From JAEZDR01 sp039811185 (GTDB lineage Bacteria > Bacteroidota > Bacteroidia > Chitinophagales > Chitinophagaceae): a stretch of DNA of 64,000 nucleotides. The position numbers and the translations under genes were made by a program. The stretch is from positions 124,001 through 188,000 of the forward strand of contig JBDHYF010000001.1 of assembly GCA_039811185.1 (NCBI GenBank), written 5' to 3'. Positions 34,630-41,940 of this stretch are shown here, in pieces. Below the pieces are notes generated by a model, which was not told the DNA's origin, searched no databases, and saw only the letters and a list, made by a program, of their open reading frames with translations. Positions within the stretch are counted from its first letter, which is position 1; each line of letters opens with the position of its first letter.

Positions 34630-35097
34630 ATGCGTAAAGCACAAGCCAAGAAATTACCCTTAGCACCCGACGGTCGTTTTAACGACAAAATGGTTACCCG
34701 TTTCATTAACAACTTAATGTGGGACGGAAAGAAGAGCACCGCAATCAGAATTTTTTACGATGCCGTTGACCGCGTTTCTAAACAAACCGGCGAAGACGGA
34801 TACGAAATTTGGAAAAAAGCCTTATCGAATGTTACGCCCGCTGTAGAGGTTAGAAGCCGCAGAATTGGTGGAGCTACCTTTCAAATTCCTACAGAGGTGC
34901 GTTTAGACCGCAAAATTTCGTTGAGCATGAAATGGTTAATCCGGTTCAGCCGTGAAAGAAACGGACGTACGATGGCCGAAAAACTTGCTAACGAAATAAT
35001 TGCCGCCAGCAAAGGTGAAGGCGCCGCATTTAAAAAGAAAGAAGACGTACACAGGATGGCGGAAGCAAATAAAGCCTTCTCTCACTTCAGAATCTAG
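34630..35097 (+). CDS. rpsG: 30S ribosomal protein S7
   Basis: 155 residues, standard for S7, which nucleates the head of the 30S subunit on 16S rRNA. The N-terminal basic arm, the KSTAIRIFYDAVDRV helix, VEVRSRRIGGATFQIPTEVR and the C-terminal KKEDVHRMAEANKAFSHFR are all typical. It follows rpsL by 70 bases. In most bacteria fusA comes next; here a terminator and a response regulator gene follow instead. Confidence 0.98.
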   Translation: MRKAQAKKLPLAPDGRFNDKMVTRFINNLMWDGKKSTAIRIFYDAVDRVSKQTGEDGYEIWKKALSNVTPAVEVRSRRIGGATFQIPTEVRLDRKISLSMKWLIRFSRERNGRTMAEKLANEIIAASKGEGAAFKKKEDVHRMAEANKAFSHFRI

Positions 35098-35122
35098 TTC
35101 AGAAATAAATATATTGATCTTT

Positions 35123-35147
35123 GGCCTGACAGTAGTCGGGCCTTTTT
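35123..35147 (+). terminator. Terminator of rpsL-rpsG
   Basis: GGCCTGAC (35123-35130) pairs with GTCGGGCC (35135-35142) with one U.G, around loop AGTA and followed by five T. It closes the ribosomal protein unit 25 bases after rpsG. Confidence 0.85.
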
Positions 35148-35250
35148 GTTTATTTTCCCTAAGTTTCTGCCATAATTACAAAAAAACCTCGTACTTTTTC
35201 GCTGGCACAATTAATGATTCACTTAGTTTTATTATAAAAATCAAAAACTT

Positions 35251-35946
35251 ATGGAAGGAAAAAAATATAAAGTGTTGTTATGCGAAGATGACACCAACCT
35301 CGGGATGGTGCTTAAAAACTATCTCGAATTAAATGATTATGATGTTATTCTTGAACGCGACGGCCGCCTCGGCCTTGCTGCTTTTCAGCGTGAAAAGTTT
35401 GATATCTGCTTACTCGACGTAATGATGCCGAACATGGACGGCTTTACCCTTGCGGAAGAAATTCGTGATATTGATCCGGATATTCCATTGTTTTTCCTGA
35501 GTGCCAAAACAATGAAGGAAGACATTATTCAGGGATATAAATTGGGTGCAGACGACTACATCACAAAGCCGTTCGACAGCGAGGTGTTGCTACATAAAAT
35601 TAAAGCCATCTTAAAACGCAATGAAGAGATCAATAAAGAAAGCGAGAACATCAAATTCGATTTCGGGAAATACCACTTCAATCCAAAATTGCGGGAGCTT
35701 ATTGTTGACGGTAAAACGCAAACCCTTTCACCCAAGGAAAATGAGTTGTTGAAGATGCTCGCCGAACACAAAAACGATTTGCTTCCACGCGAACGTGCGC
35801 TGAAGAAAATTTGGGGCAGCGATACCTACTTCAACGGCCGCAGTATGGATGTTTACATTGCCAAGCTGAGGAAATATTTGAAAGAAGATCCAAACATTGA
35901 AATTGTAAACATTCACGGTAACGGGTTTCGACTCGTTGCTCCTTAA
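35251..35946 (+). CDS. OmpR/PhoB-type response regulator (RprY-like)
   Basis: 231 residues. The receiver domain (about 6-120) has the acidic pocket Glu12/Asp13/Asp14, phospho-acceptor Asp56 (CLLDVMMP) and Lys106 (YITKPF). The winged-helix DNA-binding domain (about 135-231) has LSPKENELLKMLAEHKNDLLPRERAL and the C-terminal RKYLKEDPNIEIVNIHGNGFRL. The sequence is closest in style to RprY of Bacteroides. No histidine kinase is adjacent, so its partner is elsewhere. It lies alone between the rpsG terminator and its own terminator. A gene regulated through phosphorylation is expected, but the targets cannot be seen. Confidence 0.92.
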   Translation: MEGKKYKVLLCEDDTNLGMVLKNYLELNDYDVILERDGRLGLAAFQREKFDICLLDVMMPNMDGFTLAEEIRDIDPDIPLFFLSAKTMKEDIIQGYKLGADDYITKPFDSEVLLHKIKAILKRNEEINKESENIKFDFGKYHFNPKLRELIVDGKTQTLSPKENELLKMLAEHKNDLLPRERALKKIWGSDTYFNGRSMDVYIAKLRKYLKEDPNIEIVNIHGNGFRLVAP

Positions 35947-35954
35947 CAGCATTG

Positions 35955-35975
35955 CCGCCTTCGGGCGGTTTTTTT
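35955..35975 (+). terminator. Terminator of the response regulator gene
   Basis: CCGCC-TTCG-GGCGG (35955-35968), a stable tetraloop hairpin, is followed by seven T. It starts 8 bases past the stop codon. Confidence 0.9.
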
Positions 35976-36318
35976 ATCGCCTTTTCGTTTTGCTGTAGCC
36001 GGCTTTCAGCAGATACTGCAACACTTTTTCACGCTGGTCGCCCTGGATAATGATAAGCCCTTCCTTTACAGCGCCACCGGTTCCGCAATAGCTTTTCAGC
36101 TTTTTGCCGAGGTCTTCCAGATCGGCAGCGCTTCCTGTAAAATGCTCCACAATCGTGACTGCTTTGCCCGCCCGCTGCCGTGTATCCAGATATACTTTTA
36201 ACGGCTGCTTTTCAGGCGCAAGGGTTTCGGCCGCTTCTTCATTATCAAAATTGTATTTAAAATCCGGATCCGTGCTGTAAACGAAACCGGCACTGTCCGG
36301 CGTTTTCTTCTTTGCCAT
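35974..36318 (-). CDS. SUI1/YciH family translation initiation factor
   Basis: 114 residues. The N-terminal about 40 residues are variable; the SUI1 domain (about 40-110) shows VYLDTRQRAGKAVTIVEHFTG, LGKKLKSYCGTGGAVKEGLIIIQGDQREKV and LLKAGY, typical of bacterial YciH. Eukaryotic eIF1 of the same fold guards start-codon choice; the bacterial role is likely similar but not essential. The gene is convergent with the response regulator and lies 9 bases after nadC on the same strand, so it may share the nadC transcript. Confidence 0.93.
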   Translation of the reverse strand: MAKKKTPDSAGFVYSTDPDFKYNFDNEEAAETLAPEKQPLKVYLDTRQRAGKAVTIVEHFTGSAADLEDLGKKLKSYCGTGGAVKEGLIIIQGDQREKVLQYLLKAGYSKTKRR

Positions 36319-36327
36319 CTTTCAAAT

Positions 36328-37182
36328 TTAAACTGCTTTCAAACTTAAATCCACGCTCTGCGCCTGGTGTATCAGTCCGCCAACACTCACATAGTCCACC
36401 CCTGATTGCGCATAGGCTTCTACCGTATTCAGATTAATTCCACCACTTGCCTCGGTTTCAAATCTGCCTGCAATCATCTCTACAGCTTCTGCTACCGTGG
36501 CGGGTTCAAAATTATCGAGCATGATTCTAAAAACTTTACCCTCTCCGATGGCTAAAATTTGCTGCACATCAGCCAACGACCGCGCCTCCACTTCAATCTT
36601 TATGTTCAATTTATTGTTCAACACATAGTCGTGCGCCCGGTTAACTGCGTTTTCAATTCCGCCTGCAAAGTCGATGTGGTTATCTTTCAACATCATCATA
36701 TCGTACAAACCAAACCGATGATTGTTTCCACCGCCAATTTTCACTGCTTCTTTTTCGAGCAAACGAAAGTTGGGAGTGGTTTTTCGCGTGTCTAAAATCC
36801 GGGTCCTGTAAGGCTTTAGAACATCCACATATTTGCGCGTTAAAGTGGCAATGCCGCTCATGCGCTGCATACAGTTTAACAGCAAGCGTTCGGCCCGCAA
36901 AATGCCCTGCACGTTGCCTTCCACTTCAAAAGCAACATCACCCGCCTCAACGCAGCTGCCATCGCTGTAAAAGCAGTTCATCTTAAAGTCTTCGCCTGTT
37001 ATATCGAAAATCCTTCGGGCCACTTCTATTCCGGCAATCACCGTATCCTGCTTCACCTTCAAAATGGCTTTGCCTTTAGCGTTTGCAGGGATGCAACTCA
37101 GGCTGCTGTGATCGCCATCGCCAACATCTTCCTCAAGCGCCGCTGCCAATAAACTACTTAGCCTTACCTCGTAATTTTCCAT
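36328..37182 (-). CDS. nadC: Nicotinate-nucleotide pyrophosphorylase (carboxylating), quinolinate phosphoribosyltransferase
   Basis: 284 residues from the ATG at 37182. The open frame runs 16 codons further, but those codons are the hairpin and T run of the upstream gene's terminator, so the internal ATG is the credible start. NadC converts quinolinate and PRPP to nicotinate mononucleotide in de novo NAD synthesis. Visible are EEDVGDGDHSS near the N-terminus, LNCMQRMSGIAT, the substrate loop RTRILDTRKTTPNFRLLEKEAVKIGGG (Arg/Lys for phosphate and quinolinate) and the C-terminal SGGINLNTVEAYAQSGVDYVSVG. It is followed by the SUI1 gene. DUF4783 upstream is a common neighbour in this phylum. Confidence 0.95.
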   Translation of the reverse strand: MENYEVRLSSLLAAALEEDVGDGDHSSLSCIPANAKGKAILKVKQDTVIAGIEVARRIFDITGEDFKMNCFYSDGSCVEAGDVAFEVEGNVQGILRAERLLLNCMQRMSGIATLTRKYVDVLKPYRTRILDTRKTTPNFRLLEKEAVKIGGGNNHRFGLYDMMMLKDNHIDFAGGIENAVNRAHDYVLNNKLNIKIEVEARSLADVQQILAIGEGKVFRIMLDNFEPATVAEAVEMIAGRFETEASGGINLNTVEAYAQSGVDYVSVGGLIHQAQSVDLSLKAV

Positions 37183-37196
37183 CTTACAAATAAAGG

Positions 37197-37222
37197 AAAA
37201 AAAATCCCGCCACGCGGGCGGG
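37197..37222 (-). terminator. Terminator of the DUF4783 gene
   Basis: CCCGCC (37206-37211) pairs with GGCGGG (37217-37222). On the minus strand eight T follow one base after the stem. It lies between the DUF4783 stop and the nadC start and settles the nadC start. Confidence 0.9.
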
Positions 37223-37229
37223 AAGTTCA

Positions 37230-37604
37230 TTAATTGATGCGCATGGTAATGATATAAAGCCTGTCGTTTCGTTGCCGCAGCATTAAAGTAACATTATAGT
37301 TTTTGTATTGTGTTTGCAGCTTTCCGGTGATATACATGGTGCCGCTCATTTCGCGTTTAGAGGTTTGTTCAAAATCTTTCACTTTAACCGATCTGAAAAA
37401 TTCCGAAATCACCACTTCCGCCTGCTCGCTGCTGATGTTTTTGAGTTCATCTTTCTCAGGAAGTTTTAAATCGATGAGCGCATCGAAATGTTTAGCCAAC
37501 TCGGTTGCATTTCCTTTTTTTAATGCGCCGATCACATCATCGTTAACAAAGGTGAAAGCGCTGAAAACAACGACACCAAAGGCTAAAAAAAGATAGTTTC
37601 TCAT
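37230..37604 (-). CDS. DUF4783 protein (exported, NTF2-like)
   Basis: 124 residues with an N-terminal signal segment (hydrophobic residues about 4-20, no lipobox Cys). The remainder matches the DUF4783 family of small Bacteroidota proteins with a probable NTF2/SnoaL-like cone fold: VIGALKKGNATELAKHFD, ISEFFRSVKVKDF and YKNYNVTLMLRQRNDRLYI. No biochemical function is known. It precedes nadC, separated by its own terminator, so the neighbourhood is conserved but probably not co-transcription. Confidence 0.82.
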   Translation of the reverse strand: MRNYLFLAFGVVVFSAFTFVNDDVIGALKKGNATELAKHFDALIDLKLPEKDELKNISSEQAEVVISEFFRSVKVKDFEQTSKREMSGTMYITGKLQTQYKNYNVTLMLRQRNDRLYIITMRIN

Positions 37605-37716
37605 GTTGAATAAGACGTTTTATAAAACGCTAAGTTTAATAATTTGCCTCAAGATAACCATTAAATAAAATTGAACAGTGTTAACTTGCAGGGATTTACG
37701 AGGATAAACTTTAAGA

Positions 37717-39243
37717 ATGACAAACAGAAAAGTGATTCTGATTATTATGGACGGATGGGGCTATGGAAGCGTAGCAAGCGCCGATGCTATTAAAAATGCT
37801 GCAACGCCTTTTTTTCATTCGCTCGAAAACAAATATCCGCATACCACGCTGACAACATTTGGCGAAGCCGTTGGCTTGCCCGACGGGCAGATGGGTAACA
37901 GCGAAGTTGGGCATTTAAACTTGGGCGCCGGCCGCATTGTATATCAGGAGTTGCAACGCATTAATGTTGCTATTAAAACGGGTTCGTTTGCTGAGAACAA
38001 TGTCTTGCTGAAAACGCTTGCTTATGCTAAAGAACATAAAAAGCCGCTTCATTTAGTTGGGTTAGTAAGCGATGGCGGCGTGCACAGCCATATTAACCAC
38101 CTGAAGGCATTAACCGATGTTTGCAAGGCGCATGGACTTAGCGAGGTATTCATTCATGCTTTTACCGACGGGCGCGATACGGACCCGAAAAGCGGACTCG
38201 GTTTTATGTCGGAGCTTCAACAGCACTTAAATAGTTCGGTGGGAAAAATTGCTTCTGTCAGCGGAAGGTATTACGCCATGGACAGAGACCGCCGGTGGGA
38301 AAGAGTAAAGCTCGCTTACGATGCTTTGGTGAACGGCCAGGGCGAAAAAGCGCCGGATGCCATCGCCGCCGTTGAACAGTCGTACGCGAAAGATGTGACC
38401 GACGAATTTATTTTGCCCACTGTAATAATTGGGTCGGACCAACAACCGCTCGCAACCATTAAAGACGGAGATGCGGTTATCTGCTTCAATTTTAGAACAG
38501 ACCGGTGCCGGGAACTATCGATTGTGCTTTCGCAGGAAGACAATTTAAAGTACAATATGAAGAAGTTAAATCTTTATTACACGACCATGACCGAGTATGA
38601 TAAAACATATCGGGATGTGCATGTAATTTTTGATACAGACAATCTTGAAAACACCATCGGCAAGGTGATTGAGCAAGCGGGAAAGAAACAAATTAGAATT
38701 GCCGAAACCGAAAAATATCCGCACGTAACATTTTTCTTCAGCGGCGGCCGCGAAAAAGAATTTGAAGGCGAAAAAAGAATTCTTGTTCCATCACCAAAAG
38801 TGGCTACCTACGATTTAAAGCCGGAAATGAGTGCCGTGGAAATAACCGACCTTTTGATTCCTGAATTAGAGAACAAGACAGCAGATTTTATTTGTTTGAA
38901 TTATGCAAATGCCGATATGGTTGGACATACCGGTGTTTTTTCGGCAGCAGTAAAAGCAGTTGAAACGGTTGACCGCTGTGTTGAACGCGTAGTTACTGCC
39001 GGGCTCGCAAACGGCTACACCATTTTTTTAACCGCCGACCACGGCAACAGCGATTTTATGAAAAACGCAGACGGCTCGCCAAACACTGCACACACAAAAA
39101 ATCCGGTTCCGTTGTTTGTGATTGACAAGGAGTGGCGCGGACATTTAAAAGCCGGAAAACTTGGCGACATTGCCCCCACCATTTTAACCATGATGCAGTT
39201 GCCGGTGCCCAATGAAATGACCGGAGATGTTTTAATTGATTAA
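37717..39243 (+). CDS. gpmI: 2,3-bisphosphoglycerate-independent phosphoglycerate mutase
   Basis: 508 residues, the typical length. GpmI interconverts 3- and 2-phosphoglycerate in glycolysis with two Mn ions and a phosphoserine intermediate. The catalytic Ser62 is in MGNSEVGHLNLGAGR, Asp12 in IIMDGWGYG, and the later metal ligands lie in the YANADMVGHTG and TADHGN segments of the alkaline phosphatase-like domain. The phosphotransferase domain lies between (about 80-310). It is co-directional with engB 3 bases downstream, so the two form an operon. Confidence 0.97.
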   Translation: MTNRKVILIIMDGWGYGSVASADAIKNAATPFFHSLENKYPHTTLTTFGEAVGLPDGQMGNSEVGHLNLGAGRIVYQELQRINVAIKTGSFAENNVLLKTLAYAKEHKKPLHLVGLVSDGGVHSHINHLKALTDVCKAHGLSEVFIHAFTDGRDTDPKSGLGFMSELQQHLNSSVGKIASVSGRYYAMDRDRRWERVKLAYDALVNGQGEKAPDAIAAVEQSYAKDVTDEFILPTVIIGSDQQPLATIKDGDAVICFNFRTDRCRELSIVLSQEDNLKYNMKKLNLYYTTMTEYDKTYRDVHVIFDTDNLENTIGKVIEQAGKKQIRIAETEKYPHVTFFFSGGREKEFEGEKRILVPSPKVATYDLKPEMSAVEITDLLIPELENKTADFICLNYANADMVGHTGVFSAAVKAVETVDRCVERVVTAGLANGYTIFLTADHGNSDFMKNADGSPNTAHTKNPVPLFVIDKEWRGHLKAGKLGDIAPTILTMMQLPVPNEMTGDVLID

Positions 39244-39246
39244 CCT

Positions 39247-39846
39247 ATGCAGATAAAACAGGCTGACTATGTTATTTCCAGCCCGTCGGTGGATAAATGT
39301 CCCAAACCGGACAAGCCGGAGTTTGCGTTTATTGGAAGAAGCAACGTAGGGAAATCTTCTTTAATAAACATGCTTACCGGACGACAGAGCCTTGCAAAAA
39401 CTTCTGCCACACCCGGAAAAACGCAGCTCATCAATCACTTCATCATTAACCGTGAATGGTATCTGGTAGATCTGCCGGGTTATGGTTACGCAAAAATTTC
39501 GCAGAGCCAGCGTAAGAAGTGGGAGAAAATGATTGAAGAATATTTGCGGAAGCGAGAAAACCTCCTCAATATTTTTGTGTTGATCGACAGCCGGCATTCG
39601 CCTCAGAAAATCGACATTGAATTCATTAACACTCTCGGCGAGTGGCAACTGCCGTTTTCAATTGTATTTACGAAAGCTGATAAAGTGAAACCGCTGGCGC
39701 TCCAAAGAAATACCGGAGATTTTTTAGAGGCATTGCGTCAGTCGTGGCAGTTTCTTCCACAAAGTTTTATTTCGAGCGCAGAGAAAAAATCCGGACGCGA
39801 CGAAATACTTTCATTTGTTGATGAGCAGATCCGGTTGGTTAAGTGA
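39247..39846 (+). CDS. engB: Ribosome biogenesis GTPase YsxC/EngB (YihA)
   Basis: 199 residues. The TRAFAC-class GTPase is needed for late assembly of the 50S subunit. The P-loop is GRSNVGKS (30-37), G2 is the conserved Thr in SATPGKTQ, G3 is DLPGYGYAK, G4 is TKAD and G5 is SSAEKKSG. It is in an operon with gpmI. Its end overlaps the end of the convergent norB-like gene by 8 bases. Confidence 0.97.
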   Translation: MQIKQADYVISSPSVDKCPKPDKPEFAFIGRSNVGKSSLINMLTGRQSLAKTSATPGKTQLINHFIINREWYLVDLPGYGYAKISQSQRKKWEKMIEEYLRKRENLLNIFVLIDSRHSPQKIDIEFINTLGEWQLPFSIVFTKADKVKPLALQRNTGDFLEALRQSWQFLPQSFISSAEKKSGRDEILSFVDEQIRLVK

Positions 39847-41236
39847 TGTTTTGAAATTGACTTCTTTTTACCGTATGAGGGCCATCATCATAAAATATAA
39901 AGTTCTTGATGGCCTTATTGCTCCGGTAAATCTTTATCAGTACAATAATGCAAGTAGTAAGTAACCCCAAAACAATTCCGCTGCCGCTGATAGCAAACAG
40001 CTGAAAAAACACCCGCGATTTTGCCATCGTTACTGCAAAGTGATCGTTCTGTAACTTGCCCCAAATTTTAATGATTCCCGCCGCCACAAGCGAGCTGTAA
40101 AACACCACAAGAGAAACATTGGTAACCCATATAGATACCGAAGTGGTTGTTTGTGCAAATGCAGCAGCCACAGGCTTTTCGTCGATAATATGAAAAATAA
40201 CAGAGAACAAAACCATGGTATTAATGCCGATGGTAGCACCCATAGCATGTGCAACCGTAATATGCGTGCCGTGTGTAAAATCGTTTAACGCCGGAACCGA
40301 TATGGCAATGGCAGTGATCAGGTTCAGCAAAATCCAATGGTCGGCAAACATCAAAAACCTGCGCGCATTTTTTTGAGGAAGGCTTTTGGTGCTGCGCATC
40401 GACTTGCGCCAGCTCCAGATAATGTTTGCAAGCAGTATCAGTTCCGTCATGCTGATGATGTAGGCTATTTGTTTCACCCACGGGCTTGCCGGTACAATAT
40501 ATGTATGATGTCCCCAGTTAAAAAGCAAGTTGGTAAAGCCCACAAAAAAGAAGGCGTATGCAAGGTTATTGTGCGATACGTTTTTATCATTTTTCATCAT
40601 CTCCATAGAGCAAAGCGCGGCTCCGAAAACAAGCATATTCCACGAGCCCACCATGGCACCCATTGCCTTCCATTGTACGGTAACATCGCGAACAGGGTTA
40701 TCTCCAAAAAAGCGAAACTGCCACAAATAGGATTCAGAAAAAGTGATGAGAAAAAAGCATATTCCCGCAGTCCAGCTAAAATAATATACCGGCGCCTTTT
40801 TATAATTCGGTTTCAGTGTAAGCAAAATATTTATCCCGAAGGCGAGCCATGCAAGCAGCACGATGATTCCTATCCACACAGGAAATTCCAAATATTCGCG
40901 TCCCGAAAAAGACTGCATATAAAAGCTGCTCACTATCAGCACAGAGCTCCCTAACTGAAGCAACCAATGCAGATACGCCAGCTTTTCCGACCATAAAGGC
41001 CGCTGTTTTATTTTCTGAACATAAAAATATATGGCGCCCTGAGCCGCGGAAAAAATCCATGCCGTTACCAGATAAACGTGCAGTGGCCGCGTTTGCTGAA
41101 AGCCTATCCGCTCTTTTAAAAACCCGGGAAGAACATACTGAAAGCTTCCGATAAGGCCCATCAGCAAACCAAACAAAAGGTAACCGACTGCAAGCTGAAA
41201 AAACAGATGACTGAATTTTTTATTTATGGGGTGCAT
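39839..41236 (-). CDS. NorB-like heme-copper oxidoreductase subunit I with non-canonical ligands
   Basis: 465-residue membrane protein with about 12 transmembrane segments, resembling the large subunit of nitric oxide reductase/cbb3-type oxidases and paired with a NorC-like cytochrome. Landmarks: RPLHVY (His53, helix II heme ligand), GREYLEFP, NWGHHTYIVP (His243, His244) and THGTHITVAHAMGATIGINTM (His322, His325, His330). Two family hallmarks are absent. The helix VI region QWKAMGAMVGSWNML has no His where the active-site His and Glu normally lie, and the helix X H-x-H is H330-A-M332. Similar Bacteroidota sequences are often annotated as cbb3 oxidase subunit I or NorB. The activity is therefore uncertain: NO reductase-like, or a re-purposed heme protein. 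The start overlaps norC by 17 bases. Confidence 0.82.
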   Translation of the reverse strand: MHPINKKFSHLFFQLAVGYLLFGLLMGLIGSFQYVLPGFLKERIGFQQTRPLHVYLVTAWIFSAAQGAIYFYVQKIKQRPLWSEKLAYLHWLLQLGSSVLIVSSFYMQSFSGREYLEFPVWIGIIVLLAWLAFGINILLTLKPNYKKAPVYYFSWTAGICFFLITFSESYLWQFRFFGDNPVRDVTVQWKAMGAMVGSWNMLVFGAALCSMEMMKNDKNVSHNNLAYAFFFVGFTNLLFNWGHHTYIVPASPWVKQIAYIISMTELILLANIIWSWRKSMRSTKSLPQKNARRFLMFADHWILLNLITAIAISVPALNDFTHGTHITVAHAMGATIGINTMVLFSVIFHIIDEKPVAAAFAQTTTSVSIWVTNVSLVVFYSSLVAAGIIKIWGKLQNDHFAVTMAKSRVFFQLFAISGSGIVLGLLTTCIIVLIKIYRSNKAIKNFIFYDDGPHTVKRSQFQNIT

Positions 41237-41579
41237 AATTGTTTAAGTGTTTAAAGTAGGCTATCAACGCGTCCTTTTCTGCATCTGAAAAATGATAGGC
41301 CGGCATGGTTTGGTTTCCGGTACTAAGCAAGCTTCGGATATAGGTTTCGTTCGGATACTTTTGTGCCACTGTTGTTAAATCCGGGCCGAGGTATCCGCCA
41401 AGTCCATACACCTGATGGCAGGCTGCACAGTTGTATTTCTGGAACAGCATTTTACCTTCATGCGCCTGCGCAACCACCGTTTCGTCCGGCAGAACAACCT
41501 CTGTGGCAGCAGTATAAATAAAACTACTGTACACAAAATATGCTATCACAAGCAACAGCGCGGTACGCACTTTCCACAT
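41220..41579 (-). CDS. NorC-like membrane-anchored mono-heme cytochrome c
   Basis: 119 residues. One N-terminal membrane anchor (about 5-23) is followed by a cytochrome c domain with heme motif CAACH (51-55) and likely axial Met92 (TMPAY). The stretch CAACHQVYGLGGYLGPDLTTV follows the NorC pattern of cytochrome c-dependent NO reductases. It should pass electrons from periplasmic donors to the NorB-like subunit, whose start lies inside this gene. The promoter region carries a TAnnTTTG-like element and a perfect palindrome (41624-41637). Confidence 0.85.
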   Translation of the reverse strand: MWKVRTALLLVIAYFVYSSFIYTAATEVVLPDETVVAQAHEGKMLFQKYNCAACHQVYGLGGYLGPDLTTVAQKYPNETYIRSLLSTGNQTMPAYHFSDAEKDALIAYFKHLNNYAPHK

Positions 41580-41592
41580 AAAAAGTTTTGGA

Positions 41593-41600
41593 CAAATATT
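41593..41600 (-). promoter_or_regulatory. Candidate -7 element of the norC/norB-like operon
   Basis: The minus strand reads AATATTTG, preceded by TAAA. This is close to TAnnTTTG, 14 bases before the norC-like ATG. No TTTG -33 element is at the right distance; the palindrome at 41624-41637 is centred where a class II activator would sit. Confidence 0.35.
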
Positions 41601-41623
41601 TTAAAACGGAGTTGAGAGAAAAC

Positions 41624-41637
41624 ATGACACTCGTCAT
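41624..41637. promoter_or_regulatory. Perfect palindrome ATGAC-N4-GTCAT (CRP/FNR-like operator candidate)
   Basis: ATGAC (41624-41628) and GTCAT (41633-41637) form a perfect inverted repeat with a 4-base spacer. That is the geometry of CRP/FNR/HcpR-type sites (half-sites of five bases, N4). The centre is about 42-45 bases upstream of the transcription start predicted for the norC-like gene, a typical activator position. It also lies upstream of the divergent small protein gene. Confidence 0.5.
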
Positions 41638-41651
41638 ATCCGGCCCGCTGC

Positions 41652-41659
41652 TAATTTTG
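41652..41659 (+). promoter_or_regulatory. Candidate -7 element of the small CxxC protein gene
   Basis: TAATTTTG matches TAnnTTTG, 36 bases before the ATG at 41696. A second match, TAAATTTG, lies at 41684-41691 and would give a nearly leaderless transcript. No -33 TTTG is at the canonical spacing for either. Confidence 0.35.
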
Positions 41660-41695
41660 GATGTTTAGTATGCTGGTTTTAAATAAATTTGCATT

Positions 41696-41923
41696 ATGCA
41701 CAAAAGCTTAATCAAATTCGTTTTGTTTTTTGCCGCTTTGTTTGTTCCGGCTGCCAACCTGTTAGCGCAATGTGCCATCTGTACAAAAACGGCATCGCAG
41801 TTGGGCGACAAAGCAGCTCAGGGCTTGAACTACGGCATTCTTTATCTTGCCGCAACGCCGTTGCTTATGGGTGCATTTATCGGTTTCAGGTGGTGGAAAA
41901 AATTTAAGTCAGGACAAATCTGA
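41696..41923 (+). CDS. Small membrane protein with signal peptide and CAIC motif
   Basis: 75 residues. An N-terminal signal (about 1-25) ends at LLAQ, directly followed by CAICTKTASQLGDKAAQG with a CxxC pair. A second hydrophobic segment (about 45-65) follows, with a basic C-terminus (WWKKFK). The mature protein would thus have a short periplasmic CxxC loop and one membrane helix. Function is unknown. It is divergent from the norC/norB-like operon across a shared palindrome, which suggests a respiratory or redox role. It is followed 17 bases later by a glycosyltransferase gene on the same strand. Confidence 0.75.
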   Translation: MHKSLIKFVLFFAALFVPAANLLAQCAICTKTASQLGDKAAQGLNYGILYLAATPLLMGAFIGFRWWKKFKSGQI

Positions 41924-41940
41924 TTAAACGCCCCGTTACC

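Noticed and set aside
35203..35220. TGGCAC upstream of the response regulator as a sigma-54 -24 element
   Set aside because: The matching -12 TTGC element is not at the required distance (ATGAT is found); the same is true of TGGCAC at 20822-20828.
37183..37230. Upstream ATG for nadC at 37230
   Set aside because: The extra 16 codons are encoded by the terminator hairpin and T run of the DUF4783 gene.
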